Shown here piece after piece: positions 17,889 through 26,775 of a DNA stretch of 64,000 nucleotides. The notes beneath the pieces were generated by a model, which had not been told where the DNA came from, did no database searches, and worked only from the letters and a program-made list of their open reading frames with translations. The first letter of the stretch is position 1, and each line of letters starts with the position of its first letter. Source of the DNA: Acidimicrobiales bacterium (lineage in GTDB: Bacteria; Actinomycetota; Acidimicrobiia; Acidimicrobiales; UBA8592); the NCBI GenBank assembly GCA_013912105.1, contig JACERY010000001.1, forward strand, positions 124,001 through 188,000, given 5' to 3'. The position numbers and the translations under genes are program-made.

Positions 17889-19106
17889 CTATTGCTGCCA
17901 ACTAATCTTCAGGGTTTTCCTACCCCATAAGAAAGGTGGGCTTATGCGCTCGGCTGGTTCGTCAAGGTTGAAATCGTCGATACGTTCAAGAAGTGTTTTT
18001 ACTGCTAGCTGGCCTACGAGCCTAGCTAGGTGCGCTCCTAAGCAAAAATGGGGGCCCCACCCAAAAGACAAATGTCTTTTGGACTCAAGGAGTGGTCTTT
18101 CTATTCTAAAAACATCTGGGTCTGAGAATACTGTTTCATCACGATTTGCCGAAGCATAAAGAATCATTACTTTAGAATCCATTGGAATTTCCACTTCATG
18201 ATACTTAACTGAAAGTTTATTGGTTTTGCATAACCCAAGCACTGGAGGATCAAAACGTAAACTTTCTTCAATTGCATTTGGGATCAAACTCATGTCAGAC
18301 CGAAGTAACGCCATTTCTTTAGGATTTAGAAGTAGACGCCATAAAGCATTTGTAATTAAAGAGGTTGTTGTTTCATGACCCGCGACAAGTAATTGCCCGA
18401 TCATGCTAGCTACCTCTTCATCTGGCATGTACTCACCATCTTCAAGAGGGTGACAAGATAAATGACTTATTAAACCCTCTGGCACAATCGTTCCAATAGG
18501 ATCTTGGCCATCTATCAGAGGCGAAGATTTAACTGCTTCACGTCGTTTACGAACCTGTCCAGTAGTGTACGCAACAAGTTCTTTTCGTGCTTTTTTTGAC
18601 CTGCTAGGGTAAGTCATTCCAAGTGTCAGTTCATCAGCCCAAGTTTTAAAATCTCCAGCGTCCTCGTCGCTTATTCCCATCAACTCCGTAAAGGCTTTCA
18701 CCGGTAGAGGCAACGCGTATTCATCATGCAATTCAACCTTTCCAAGTTCATAGAAACTGTCAATTAGTTCGTGAGCGAGGTTCTGAATGGCTTTTTCTGA
18801 TTTAGCAATTGTGCGCGGGAGGAATTCGCTTCTAAGGAATTTGCGACGTATCTGATGTTCTGGAGGGTCGTATCTTTGCAAGTCTCCAATATTTTTATCA
18901 TATGAAATTCCGGGGCCGTACTGATTTGACCATATTTCCTGATCTAATAAAACAGATTGAACATCTGCGTAACGGGAAAATGAATAAATTGGGTTCTCCA
19001 AACCTTCATGGTAATGAACGGGGCACATCTCCCGAAGGTCAGAATAAGCTGGAATCGGGTCCTCAATAATCTCTGGTCCAACTGGGTCGTAATTAAGATA
19101 ATCCAT
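17889..19106 (-). CDS. Cytochrome P450
   Basis: A 405-residue soluble bacterial P450. The I-helix oxygen-binding motif is LVAGHETTTSLI. The K-helix ExxR is ESLRFDPP, and the heme loop is SFGWGPHFCLGAHLARL with Cys355 as thiolate ligand. All key residues are present and the length is typical of class I enzymes that need a ferredoxin and reductase, neither of which is adjacent. It hydroxylates an unknown, probably hydrophobic substrate. It is followed upstream on the same strand by the FMN split-barrel gene 15 bases away. Confidence 0.92.
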   Translation of the reverse strand: MDYLNYDPVGPEIIEDPIPAYSDLREMCPVHYHEGLENPIYSFSRYADVQSVLLDQEIWSNQYGPGISYDKNIGDLQRYDPPEHQIRRKFLRSEFLPRTIAKSEKAIQNLAHELIDSFYELGKVELHDEYALPLPVKAFTELMGISDEDAGDFKTWADELTLGMTYPSRSKKARKELVAYTTGQVRKRREAVKSSPLIDGQDPIGTIVPEGLISHLSCHPLEDGEYMPDEEVASMIGQLLVAGHETTTSLITNALWRLLLNPKEMALLRSDMSLIPNAIEESLRFDPPVLGLCKTNKLSVKYHEVEIPMDSKVMILYASANRDETVFSDPDVFRIERPLLESKRHLSFGWGPHFCLGAHLARLVGQLAVKTLLERIDDFNLDEPAERISPPFLWGRKTLKISWQQ

Positions 19107-19121
19107 AAAATTCCATCTGAT

Positions 19122-19559
19122 TCAAGTAGATTTCCATTCGAATTTACCACCCATACCAAATGCTTTAAGCACGATAGCCTTTGTCGGTGTTATAGAAATG
19201 AAACCAGTTGTGGGCGAATTCTCTGGACCGCCTGGTGCGAAATCATTTAAATCGTAATCAAAAACATCTTGCCATAACCTAATTTTGGTAGGAATATCAG
19301 AAACTAATTTTGCTGTACCCCAGATGATAAGACTGTCAAAATTTGTCTCAGGGCTAACTTGCCAATGGCAAGCAACTTTAGGTGAGGATGCGATGTTTTT
19401 TGCTTTTACAGATCCTATTCCTACCATGGTCCATAAAATCTGATCTTCCCAACAAGGATGAACAGGAGTTACGTAAGGTGTCCCCGAGGGGCTAACAGTA
19501 GCCAGATGAACCCATTCTCCAAGGAGTTTTGAAGTATCGATAATTTCCTCTAGTTCCAT
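19122..19559 (-). CDS. Pyridoxamine 5'-phosphate oxidase-like FMN/F420-binding protein
   Basis: A 145-residue split-barrel flavin or F420-binding protein of the PNPOx superfamily. ATVSPSGTPYVTPVHPCW near residue 20 is the typical start of the barrel, and SPKVACHWQVSPETNFDSLIIWGTAKLV continues it. Actinobacterial members reduce or oxidise small molecules with F420 or FMN, or bind heme. I take ATG 19559 as the start, with ELEEIIDTSKLLGEW as the first helix; a TTG nine codons upstream gives a longer option. It sits between the P450 and thiolase-like genes. Confidence 0.75.
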   Translation of the reverse strand: MELEEIIDTSKLLGEWVHLATVSPSGTPYVTPVHPCWEDQILWTMVGIGSVKAKNIASSPKVACHWQVSPETNFDSLIIWGTAKLVSDIPTKIRLWQDVFDYDLNDFAPGGPENSPTTGFISITPTKAIVLKAFGMGGKFEWKST

Positions 19560-19600
19560 GCTCAGACAATAGCGATAATTTAACAACTTTTCTAAAAGGT

Positions 19601-21073
19601 CTAACCCTTTATTACAAAACTGCCATCACTTTGGAAAGATATATTTGTCCCGACGAATTCTTCCTCCATCATTGAATCCATTAAGGAGATTTCGGAAGTA
19701 GAGGATAAGGCTCGGCGGCCATCGTCCATTATTGCCGTAACTAAAGCTACCTGAGGGCCTTCCCTATCATGGACGACGGTGTAAGCCTCTATAACAGATG
19801 CACCTACAGGATTTTCATCAACTGCCCTTGTGGGATACGCATCGATAGCTTTTTGCATGTTTTCTCGACGAAAATCTGTTTTAGGTGGCTCATTTTTATA
19901 AACAGCACAAGCGTGTTTCGTTGCATAACCCCCATTTGCATGAACAAAGCCAGCTTTGCCTGAACTCCTAACCGCATCTACGGTGCTAGCTATTGCATGT
20001 ATAACATAGCTGTTCATTGGGCCACCAAAAAATGACAACCCACCCGTTGTTGTTACTTCACGTGCAGGAGATACCCCTAATTCATTCATCGTTATTTGAA
20101 CAACAGATGGGAAACACGAATAAAGATCCATAGGACCTACTTCATCAATCGAAATTTCTGCTAGTTCAAGACAACGGTTCCCAGTCAGACGTATTGCTGG
20201 AGACTGGTGAAAATTTTGGCGTTCAGAAAAAAAATAAGATGCGTTACCGTCTGTCGCTGCATGAGGGAAAACCCACTGATCTGGATTAATACCCAATGCT
20301 TTCGCTTTCCCAACCGAACAAATAATGATCGCCCCGCCAAAGTCAACAAAGGAGTTCGCATTCATTGCTTTCGTATATGGATAACCCACCATTCTGTTGT
20401 CGGGGTTTTCATGCATTATTTCTTCAGCCGACATGGGCGTGCGAACCCAAGCATACGGATTTTGAACAGCTACCCTATTCAGTCCCGCCCACAAGTTCGA
20501 GATTCGCTGACGGTGCTGATCGTGCGTTTCGTTCCTATCTGCTCGAATAGTTGATTCGAACAAAGCGTAAACCTGAGTAGGAACCACAAAACCTTTATCA
20601 CGTTCGTGTTGGGAAGACATAGAAACATTTTCGCCAAACCTTTCTGCAGGCTTTAATTCTGTTCCAGTTTTGTTGAGGTCACGACCGGTTTTTTTTAATT
20701 TGTTTTTACTATAAACAGCTTCGCCCCCTACAACTACGGCAACGTCCATCTCCCCTGCAGCTATTCTTTGGCAGCAGTCACTTACTGATGCTTGCGGCAT
20801 ATTCCCACCCATAGCAGTCAAGAAAGTCTTCGCTTCGAGAGAACCTACGGAGTCAGAGATCAATCGCCCGGGATCTGGGTAACTCCACATCCCTCCGATC
20901 ACGAGCATCCGATCAATAGACCTCAACAATTCTGAGCAGTTTGCGTCATCTGCAGCTGCTCGCAGTGCTTGTTCCATAAGTAAATACTGCTCATTTGCTT
21001 TAGAAACATCGCTTAATTGCTGCTTATACTGCCCAACACCAACAATGACGGGAGCCCGGTCGTGAAATGCCAT
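19601..21073 (-). CDS. Thiolase-like protein with TLP1-type C-terminal domain
   Basis: A 490-residue protein of the acetyl-CoA acetyltransferase-like SCP2-thiolase-like type 1 (TLP1/SLP1) group. The usual nucleophile region reads GGNMPQASVSDCCQRIAAGE. LYSCFPSVVQ and TTTGGLSFFGGPMNSY form the later active-site loops, with the canonical GHPxG His region replaced. Residues after about 400 (GASVIEAYTVVHDREGPQVAL) are the additional C-terminal OB-like domain of this group. The reaction is uncertain: thiolytic or other C-C chemistry on acyl-CoA. ATG 21073 overlaps the stop of the luciferase-like gene; a TTG at 21082 would add three residues. Confidence 0.8.
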   Translation of the reverse strand: MAFHDRAPVIVGVGQYKQQLSDVSKANEQYLLMEQALRAAADDANCSELLRSIDRMLVIGGMWSYPDPGRLISDSVGSLEAKTFLTAMGGNMPQASVSDCCQRIAAGEMDVAVVVGGEAVYSKNKLKKTGRDLNKTGTELKPAERFGENVSMSSQHERDKGFVVPTQVYALFESTIRADRNETHDQHRQRISNLWAGLNRVAVQNPYAWVRTPMSAEEIMHENPDNRMVGYPYTKAMNANSFVDFGGAIIICSVGKAKALGINPDQWVFPHAATDGNASYFFSERQNFHQSPAIRLTGNRCLELAEISIDEVGPMDLYSCFPSVVQITMNELGVSPAREVTTTGGLSFFGGPMNSYVIHAIASTVDAVRSSGKAGFVHANGGYATKHACAVYKNEPPKTDFRRENMQKAIDAYPTRAVDENPVGASVIEAYTVVHDREGPQVALVTAIMDDGRRALSSTSEISLMDSMMEEEFVGTNISFQSDGSFVIKG

Positions 21074-21074
21074 A

Positions 21075-22097
21075 CTATCCAACTAAGTCGTGAACAAAAT
21101 GAACTAAGTCCATCCCACCAGAGATAAGCATGGTGTCTATTACCGACTCTTCCCACATTGATAGCTCATCTTTTATTTTCGCCGGAGGTCCGATTAGAGA
21201 TATAGCTTCAACCATCTCTGTTGGCACCGAAGCAATAGCATCTTTCTTATTTCCTGATAAGTACAATTCCTGGATTTTCTCACATTCTTGTTCGTAACCC
21301 ATTCGAGCAAAAACGTCATAGTGGAAATTCTGACCTTTAGCCCCCATTCCGCCTGCATACAAAGCAATCATGGGCCTAAGCAAATCAGCGCATTGGTCAA
21401 CATCTTCTCCGGGAATGACCGTAACTGTGCACGCAACTTCAAAGTCACCCCATCCATGACGACCTGCAGCGTCAAATCCAGATTGCAATGCATTCTTATA
21501 GAAATCATTATCCTTAGGTGCAAAAAACAAAGGAAGCCAACCGTCACATATCTCGGCCGATAACGCAACATTTTTAGGGCCTTCAGCCGCTAAATAAATC
21601 GGAATCTCATTCCGAAGAGGGTGAACTGTTGATTTAAGAGGTTTCCCAAGCCCTGTGCCTTCAGGGAATGGCATCGCATAATGACGTCCGGAGAATTCAA
21701 CAGGTTCTTTTCTTGCAACGATTGATCGAACTATTTCAACGAACTCTCGAGTTCGCTCTAAAGGCCGCGGATAAGGTTGACCGTACCAGCCCTCAACGAC
21801 CTGCGGACCAGAAGCTCCTATACCTAGGATAAATCTTCCACCGCTTAGATGGTCCATCGTTATCGCAGCCATAGCTGTCGCAGCTGGCGTTCTAGCGGAC
21901 ATTTGCATGATTGCGGTTCCAAGCTTTACATTTTTGGTGCTTGCACCCCACCATGCCAGTGGACTAAGTGCGTCAGAACCATATGCTTCCGCAGTCCATA
22001 TATGTTCAAATCCAAGCTTGTCGCATTCAGCAACAACCTTTTCTACACCCTCTGGTGGCCCTGCACTCCAGTAGCCAGTGTTGTAACCAAGTTTCAT
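21075..22097 (-). CDS. LLM-class (F420-type) oxidoreductase
   Basis: A 340-residue luciferase-like TIM barrel. The N-terminus KLGYNTGYWSAGPPEGVEKV and the motifs FEHIWTAEAYGSD, LGTAIMQMSARTPAATAM and GGRFILGIGASGPQVVEGWYG are the standard cofactor-binding sequence of the family. Actinobacterial members use coenzyme F420 or FMNH2. The substrate is unknown. ATG 22097 follows GGAGGT. It begins the minus-strand unit luciferase-like, thiolase-like, PNPOx-like, P450, all plausible steps of one oxidative pathway. Confidence 0.88.
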   Translation of the reverse strand: MKLGYNTGYWSAGPPEGVEKVVAECDKLGFEHIWTAEAYGSDALSPLAWWGASTKNVKLGTAIMQMSARTPAATAMAAITMDHLSGGRFILGIGASGPQVVEGWYGQPYPRPLERTREFVEIVRSIVARKEPVEFSGRHYAMPFPEGTGLGKPLKSTVHPLRNEIPIYLAAEGPKNVALSAEICDGWLPLFFAPKDNDFYKNALQSGFDAAGRHGWGDFEVACTVTVIPGEDVDQCADLLRPMIALYAGGMGAKGQNFHYDVFARMGYEQECEKIQELYLSGNKKDAIASVPTEMVEAISLIGPPAKIKDELSMWEESVIDTMLISGGMDLVHFVHDLVG

Positions 22098-22131
22098 ACC
22101 TACCTCCTAATTCCCAATAGCAAATATACCT

Positions 22132-22162
22132 TTGACAATTGATCTTAAAGCTTTCTTAGACT
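22132..22162 (+). promoter_or_regulatory. Candidate sigma-70-type promoter for the SnoaL-like/LLM operon
   Basis: TTGACA at 22132-22137 is a perfect -35 hexamer. TAGACT at 22157-22162 fits the actinobacterial TANNNT -10 pattern, but the 19-base spacer is long. It lies 62 bases before ATG 22225 in the divergent gap. Confidence 0.35.
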
Positions 22163-22224
22163 ATCAAGGTCCACGATAGGTAAAACAATTAATCACCACC
22201 AAACTACAATTCTGAGGAGAACTT

Positions 22225-22704
22225 ATGGCTGCTAATGATCACCCATATTCTGAAATTGCTATGCTCGTTCACAAATATGCCGACGCTGTTGTGCATCGAA
22301 ATGGCGAGCAATGGTCTTCGACTTGGCATGAAGATGCGGTGTGGGACCTTGGCGGTGGAAGGCTTGTAGAAGGTTTAGACGCAATAAAAAACCTCTGGTA
22401 CGGGGCTATGAAGGGTTTTGAAGCAACAGTACAAACTGTTCTTAATGGTGGAGTTGACGTTGACTCCTCTGGAGACACTGCCACTGGAAGATGGTATATA
22501 CAAGAGCAAGTTGTTCGCTCAAACGGAGATCGAGGAATCCTGCTTGCCCATTATGATGACCAATACATTAAAACTACTGAAGGCTGGAAATTTAGCCGCA
22601 GATTCCTCCAACCTCACTATTCAGGTCCGCATGATTTATCTAGTGAATTTCAATGTTCTGCTGATAGATTACGCGAACGCAATGTAGAAGGAGTAGACGT
22701 ATGA
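22225..22704 (+). CDS. SnoaL-like (NTF2 fold) protein
   Basis: A 159-residue protein with the NTF2-like cone fold of SnoaL/ketosteroid-isomerase relatives. The N-terminal helix MLVHKYADAVVHRNGEQW is followed by STWHEDAVWDLGGGRLVEG and GRWYIQEQVV strands. Such proteins are small isomerases, dehydratases or hydroxylase accessories. A strong ribosome site (GAGGAGA) precedes ATG 22225. Its stop overlaps the next start by four bases, so it is translationally coupled to a luciferase-like monooxygenase and probably acts on the same substrate. Confidence 0.75.
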   Translation: MAANDHPYSEIAMLVHKYADAVVHRNGEQWSSTWHEDAVWDLGGGRLVEGLDAIKNLWYGAMKGFEATVQTVLNGGVDVDSSGDTATGRWYIQEQVVRSNGDRGILLAHYDDQYIKTTEGWKFSRRFLQPHYSGPHDLSSEFQCSADRLRERNVEGVDV

Positions 22705-23732
22705 AAGTAGATGGTGGACTAGGAATGGGAGCTTCTACAAAAATTGCAGATATTGCCTCCGAAGCGAAATCACAAGAAGAACGAGGCTACGACGGTATAT
22801 GGACAGCAGAAACAAGTCACGACCCATTCCTACCGTTGGCTATAGCTGCAGAACATACTGAAAACCTTGAACTTGGCACGTCAATAGCTGTGGCATTTGC
22901 ACGGAATCCGATGATTCTTGCAAACATTGGTTGGGATCTTCAAGCTATGAGTGGGGGAAGGTTTAATCTTGGGCTAGGAAGCCAAATCAAACCTCACATA
23001 ACTAAACGGTTTAGTATGGAATGGTCTAAGCCTGCAGCTCGTATGCGAGAAATGATTGCAGCTATGCGGTGCATTTGGGACTCTTGGCTAACCGATTCAA
23101 AACTTAACTTCCGCGGTGACTTCTATACCCACACGCTAATGACGCCATTTTTTGCTCCTAATAAAGCAGAATTAGAAGGTTTTGGGCCACCGAAAATTTA
23201 CTTAGCTGCTGTTGGCGAATTAATGACACAAGTTGCTGGAGAAGTATGTGACGGAATTATTTGTCATGGTTTCACTACAGAGAAGTACTTACGTGAAGTT
23301 ACTATTCCGAACATTGCCAAAGGGAGAGAAAAGGCTGGTAAGTCTTTAGACGACTTCTCAATCTCAGGGCCTTTCTTCGTGGTAACAGGCCAGAATGAAG
23401 ATGAGATGAACCAGGCACAGGCTGCGACAAAGCAACAAATTGCTTTCTACGGCTCAACTCCTGCCTACAGAGGCGTTCTAGAATTACATGGTTGGGGAGG
23501 GTTGCAAGAAGAACTAAACCAACTTTCGAAACAAGGTGACTGGGTAAAAATGGGATCGCTTATTGATGATGAGATCCTAAACACCTTTGCTGTAGTTGGG
23601 GAGCCTGACAAGATCGCACCTGAGCTTGATCGCAGATACGGGGATGTGATTGATAGGTTAAGTTTCTATGCTCCAGGCCAGTCTGAGCCTGAACAATGGC
23701 GTCAAGTTATGGAAGATTTAAAATCTATCTAA
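22701..23732 (+). CDS. LLM-class (F420-type) oxidoreductase
   Basis: A 343-residue luciferase-like oxidoreductase. The motifs GYDGIWTAETSHDPFLPLA, LGTSIAVAFARNPMILA and GGRFNLGLGSQIKPHI give the cofactor-binding TIM barrel; the GLGSQIKPHITKRF form is characteristic of a subgroup annotated as F420-dependent in mycobacteria. The substrate is unknown. It overlaps the SnoaL-like gene (ATGA) and precedes a phosphotransferase-like gene by 25 bases. Confidence 0.88.
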   Translation: MKVDGGLGMGASTKIADIASEAKSQEERGYDGIWTAETSHDPFLPLAIAAEHTENLELGTSIAVAFARNPMILANIGWDLQAMSGGRFNLGLGSQIKPHITKRFSMEWSKPAARMREMIAAMRCIWDSWLTDSKLNFRGDFYTHTLMTPFFAPNKAELEGFGPPKIYLAAVGELMTQVAGEVCDGIICHGFTTEKYLREVTIPNIAKGREKAGKSLDDFSISGPFFVVTGQNEDEMNQAQAATKQQIAFYGSTPAYRGVLELHGWGGLQEELNQLSKQGDWVKMGSLIDDEILNTFAVVGEPDKIAPELDRRYGDVIDRLSFYAPGQSEPEQWRQVMEDLKSI

Positions 23733-23757
23733 CGTAGAATTTCTGAAATAGGTAGTT

Positions 23758-24831
23758 ATGATCCCATCGACTGTTACAGAAGTTTCGACAGATTGGCTCA
23801 ATGAAGTACTTCCTGACGAATTTGGAAAGATTACAGAATTTACTTGGTCCGATCTAGGTAAAGGAGTAGGCATCCTTGGGGAAGTGAGTCGAATCAACCT
23901 AACGTACAGACTTGGTGAAACGGGTCCAGAAACACTAATAGCCAAATTCCAATCACATGCAAAAGAAAACGTCTTATTGTGCCAAACAATGGGTTACTAC
24001 CAACGCGAAGTTAATTTCTATAAAGCCGTGGGGGAAACCTTTCCTGTTTCTAAACCTAAATATTATTTCGCTGATATTGATGAAACCGGAACACCGTTCA
24101 CCCTTCTAGTTGAAGAGATCCAAGACGCAATATTGCTCGACCAAATCCTTGGAGCAAGTATTGAAAAAACTGCATCGGTTTTTACATTATTAGCAGAATT
24201 GCATGCACATTATTGGGAAACTGAAGAGTTATATAATCTAAACTGGCTACCCCCAATGAATAACAATATGTATAAAAAGTCACAGAAGCTAGCTTCTAAC
24301 CTTTTGCAAAACTTCAAGGACAGAAGAGCTTCAGAAGTTGATAGTTCAATCCTTAAAGCAATCGAAGAATTTATACCTCGATATCCAGATTTTTTAGATT
24401 GGGCCGTTAACCAAGGAAATCAGACGTTTATTCATAATGATGCCCGTTGCGAAAATTATCTATTTAGCGCTGATGGATCTGTAACGATGATAGATTTTCA
24501 ATATTGCACACGATTTTGGGGCGCATGGGATATCTCCAACTGGTTAAGTGCTTCTCTAGAAGTTGAGGATCGAAGGGAATACGGTTTGGAACTCGTAAAT
24601 CATTACCATAATGAACTAATTACAAATGGTGTGAAAGGATACACGATTGATGAGTGCTGGAAAGATTTAAAAGCCAGTCTCGTCGTGCAAACATACAATC
24701 AAATCATAGATAGTGATCTTGACTATTCTAATGAACGGGGAAACCAGCTATTAGATGAATGTGTTACGCGAACATTTACAGCAGCAAGCGACTATAAGAT
24801 TGACTCATTTCTGAAAGAGTTGGATTTCTAA
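23758..24831 (+). CDS. APH/ecdysteroid-kinase-like phosphotransferase family protein
   Basis: A 357-residue protein-kinase-like phosphotransferase. An N-terminal lobe with a glycine-rich segment (DLGKGVGILGEVSRI) and TLIAKFQSH, whose Lys fits the ATP site, is followed by the catalytic loop TFIHNDARCENYLF (HxDxxxxN) and MIDFQYCTRFWGAWDIS, the DFG-equivalent with its metal Asp. It is related to the APH/choline-kinase/ecdysteroid-22-kinase group and phosphorylates an unknown small molecule. In this lineage such genes cluster with acyl-CoA dehydrogenases, as here. Its stop overlaps the next start by one base (TAATG). Confidence 0.8.
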   Translation: MIPSTVTEVSTDWLNEVLPDEFGKITEFTWSDLGKGVGILGEVSRINLTYRLGETGPETLIAKFQSHAKENVLLCQTMGYYQREVNFYKAVGETFPVSKPKYYFADIDETGTPFTLLVEEIQDAILLDQILGASIEKTASVFTLLAELHAHYWETEELYNLNWLPPMNNNMYKKSQKLASNLLQNFKDRRASEVDSSILKAIEEFIPRYPDFLDWAVNQGNQTFIHNDARCENYLFSADGSVTMIDFQYCTRFWGAWDISNWLSASLEVEDRREYGLELVNHYHNELITNGVKGYTIDECWKDLKASLVVQTYNQIIDSDLDYSNERGNQLLDECVTRTFTAASDYKIDSFLKELDF

Positions 24832-25604
24832 TGACGAAAATCATACTAACCAACGATGATGGAGTCTTCTCCCCTGGTCTGCACGCTCTTGCAGTTGCTC
24901 TTGATAAAGCAGGTTATGAAATTATTGTAGCTGCACCTTCAAGTGAAAGATCTGGCTGGGGCGCAGGAGTGGGAACGCTAGATAATGGTGTTGAGTTTGA
25001 AATTCAACAGTACATAATCCCTGATGCACCCCATATCAAAGCATGGGGCATTGACGGACCTCCCGCATTTTGTGTTCTCACTGCAATGCTAGGAACATTT
25101 GGTGAGCCGCCAGAACTTGTTATCTCTGGAAGTAACGACGGGGCAAATTGCGGTCGCGGCATTCTCCATTCTGGGACTATTGGGGCAGCTATGATTGCAC
25201 AAAACTTTGGCATCTCTGCAATTGCTATAAGTCAAAGAAGATCAAATAGCCCAATGCTGTGGGAAACAAGTGGGGCAGTTGCTGTTGCTGCTTCAGAATG
25301 GATACTTGGAGCGCCTCGTAAAACAGTTATCAATATAAATGTTCCGAATAAGCCGATTAAGGAGATCCGAGGAGTTCAAAGAGGAAGAATTGCTGCATTT
25401 GGGACAACTAAGACTTCTCTTAAAGGTGAGGTGCCTGGGAAAGTAAAGATTGTTGTCACAGATCGCGACGTTGAATTAAAGCCTGATACAGATACCGCTC
25501 TCGTTGACGGGGGTTTCGTGACAATAACGAGTCTAGTAGGTTTCCGGTCGGAGACTAAAGCTAGCGATGGTGCTCCTGAAGCGATTCAAGCACTTTTAGG
25601 GTAA
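24831..25604 (+). CDS. surE: SurE-like nucleotidase (copy 2)
   Basis: A 257-residue SurE-family phosphatase. ILTNDDGVFSPGL gives the metal-binding Asp pair. AAPSSERSGWGAG carries the Ser, and VISGSNDGANCGRGILHSG gives the conserved Asn and loop. The usual GTPADCV motif reads DGPPAFCV. It differs from copy 1 (8204-9031) but shares the altered GPPAxCV motif, so both look like one divergent subfamily that has duplicated. It overlaps the phosphotransferase gene by one base and precedes an acyl-CoA dehydrogenase, a catabolic context that hints at a phosphatase for something other than nucleotides. Confidence 0.78.
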   Translation: MTKIILTNDDGVFSPGLHALAVALDKAGYEIIVAAPSSERSGWGAGVGTLDNGVEFEIQQYIIPDAPHIKAWGIDGPPAFCVLTAMLGTFGEPPELVISGSNDGANCGRGILHSGTIGAAMIAQNFGISAIAISQRRSNSPMLWETSGAVAVAASEWILGAPRKTVININVPNKPIKEIRGVQRGRIAAFGTTKTSLKGEVPGKVKIVVTDRDVELKPDTDTALVDGGFVTITSLVGFRSETKASDGAPEAIQALLG

Positions 25605-25626
25605 TTAAAGAAACTAGAGAAAATTT

Positions 25627-26775
25627 ATGAAACGAACCATATTTACTGATGAACACCAATTATTTAGAGAGGGCTTTCAACAATTTGTCCAGAAAGAAAT
25701 GGTGCCAAATAATGACCGATGGGAAGCAGAGGGAATTATCAGCCGAGAGATTTTCGAAAAAGCTGGAGAAAATGGTTTTCTAGGAATTGACCTTCCAGAA
25801 GAATACGGTGGAAGTGGCGTCAAGGATTATCGCTTTAATCAAATAATGGGGGAAGAATTTGACCTCGCTGGAGTGGCTGCAGCTGGTTCTGGCCTTGGAC
25901 TTCATAATGATATTTGTATTCCATATTTTAAGGAGTACTGCAACGACGATCAAAAAAAACGGTGGATGCCTGGCTTAACGGATGGGTCGCTTATAACTGC
26001 AATTGCTATGAGCGAACCTGGAACCGGTTCTGACTTAGCCTCTATTACAACAACAGCGGTCAAAGACGGCGAAACCTACATTCTGAATGGCGCTAAAACA
26101 TTTATCTCAAATGGAATTAATAGTGATTTGGTTATTGTTGCTGCGAAAACAGACCTACAAGCTGGCCATCGGGGAATCTCTCTACTGATAGTTGAGCGGG
26201 AAATGCAAGGGTTCGAACGCGGTCGTAACCTCGAAAAAATAGGTAGACATAGCCAAGACACGGCTGAGCTTTTCTTTACAGATGTTCGGGTCCCCATAAC
26301 CAATCTATTAGGAGAAGAAAACAAGGGCTTCTACTACATGATGTTCAATCTTGCTCAAGAGCGGCTGAATATTGCTGTTTCTGCCGTAGCAGGAACACAA
26401 TATGCTTTCAATCTAACCCTTGATTACGTCAAAGAAAGGCAGGCATTCGGCCAGCCAATTGGAAAATTTCAAAACACTAGATTCAAAATGGCTGAGATTG
26501 CTACAGAGCTAGAATTTGCATGGGCTTTTATCGATAAATGTTCAATGGCCCTAAACGATGGAGAATTAACTGCCGAGGAAGCAGCTATGGCTAAATGGTG
26601 GACTACAGAGCTTCAAAAGAGAGCAATTGACGAGTGTCTTCAATTCCATGGCGGATACGGATACATGGACGAATACCCAATTTCACGCCTTTGGCGCGAT
26701 GGACGTGTGCAAAGTATTTATGGAGGCACTACCGAAATTATGAAAGAAATTATTGGCAGAAATTTAGGACTCTAA
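25627..26775 (+). CDS. Acyl-CoA dehydrogenase, long-chain type
   Basis: A 382-residue FAD-dependent acyl-CoA dehydrogenase of normal length. AIAMSEPGTGSDLASI forms the FAD/substrate contact, LAQERLNIAVSAV is the central helix, and the end reads SIYGGTTEIMKEIIGRNLGL. The Glu of the MCAD-type YEGT motif is Gly here. In long-chain acyl-CoA dehydrogenases the catalytic base is instead the Glu of the QERL helix, which is present. The enzyme makes a 2-enoyl-CoA and passes electrons to ETF. It follows the second surE by 22 bases. Confidence 0.9.
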   Translation: MKRTIFTDEHQLFREGFQQFVQKEMVPNNDRWEAEGIISREIFEKAGENGFLGIDLPEEYGGSGVKDYRFNQIMGEEFDLAGVAAAGSGLGLHNDICIPYFKEYCNDDQKKRWMPGLTDGSLITAIAMSEPGTGSDLASITTTAVKDGETYILNGAKTFISNGINSDLVIVAAKTDLQAGHRGISLLIVEREMQGFERGRNLEKIGRHSQDTAELFFTDVRVPITNLLGEENKGFYYMMFNLAQERLNIAVSAVAGTQYAFNLTLDYVKERQAFGQPIGKFQNTRFKMAEIATELEFAWAFIDKCSMALNDGELTAEEAAMAKWWTTELQKRAIDECLQFHGGYGYMDEYPISRLWRDGRVQSIYGGTTEIMKEIIGRNLGL

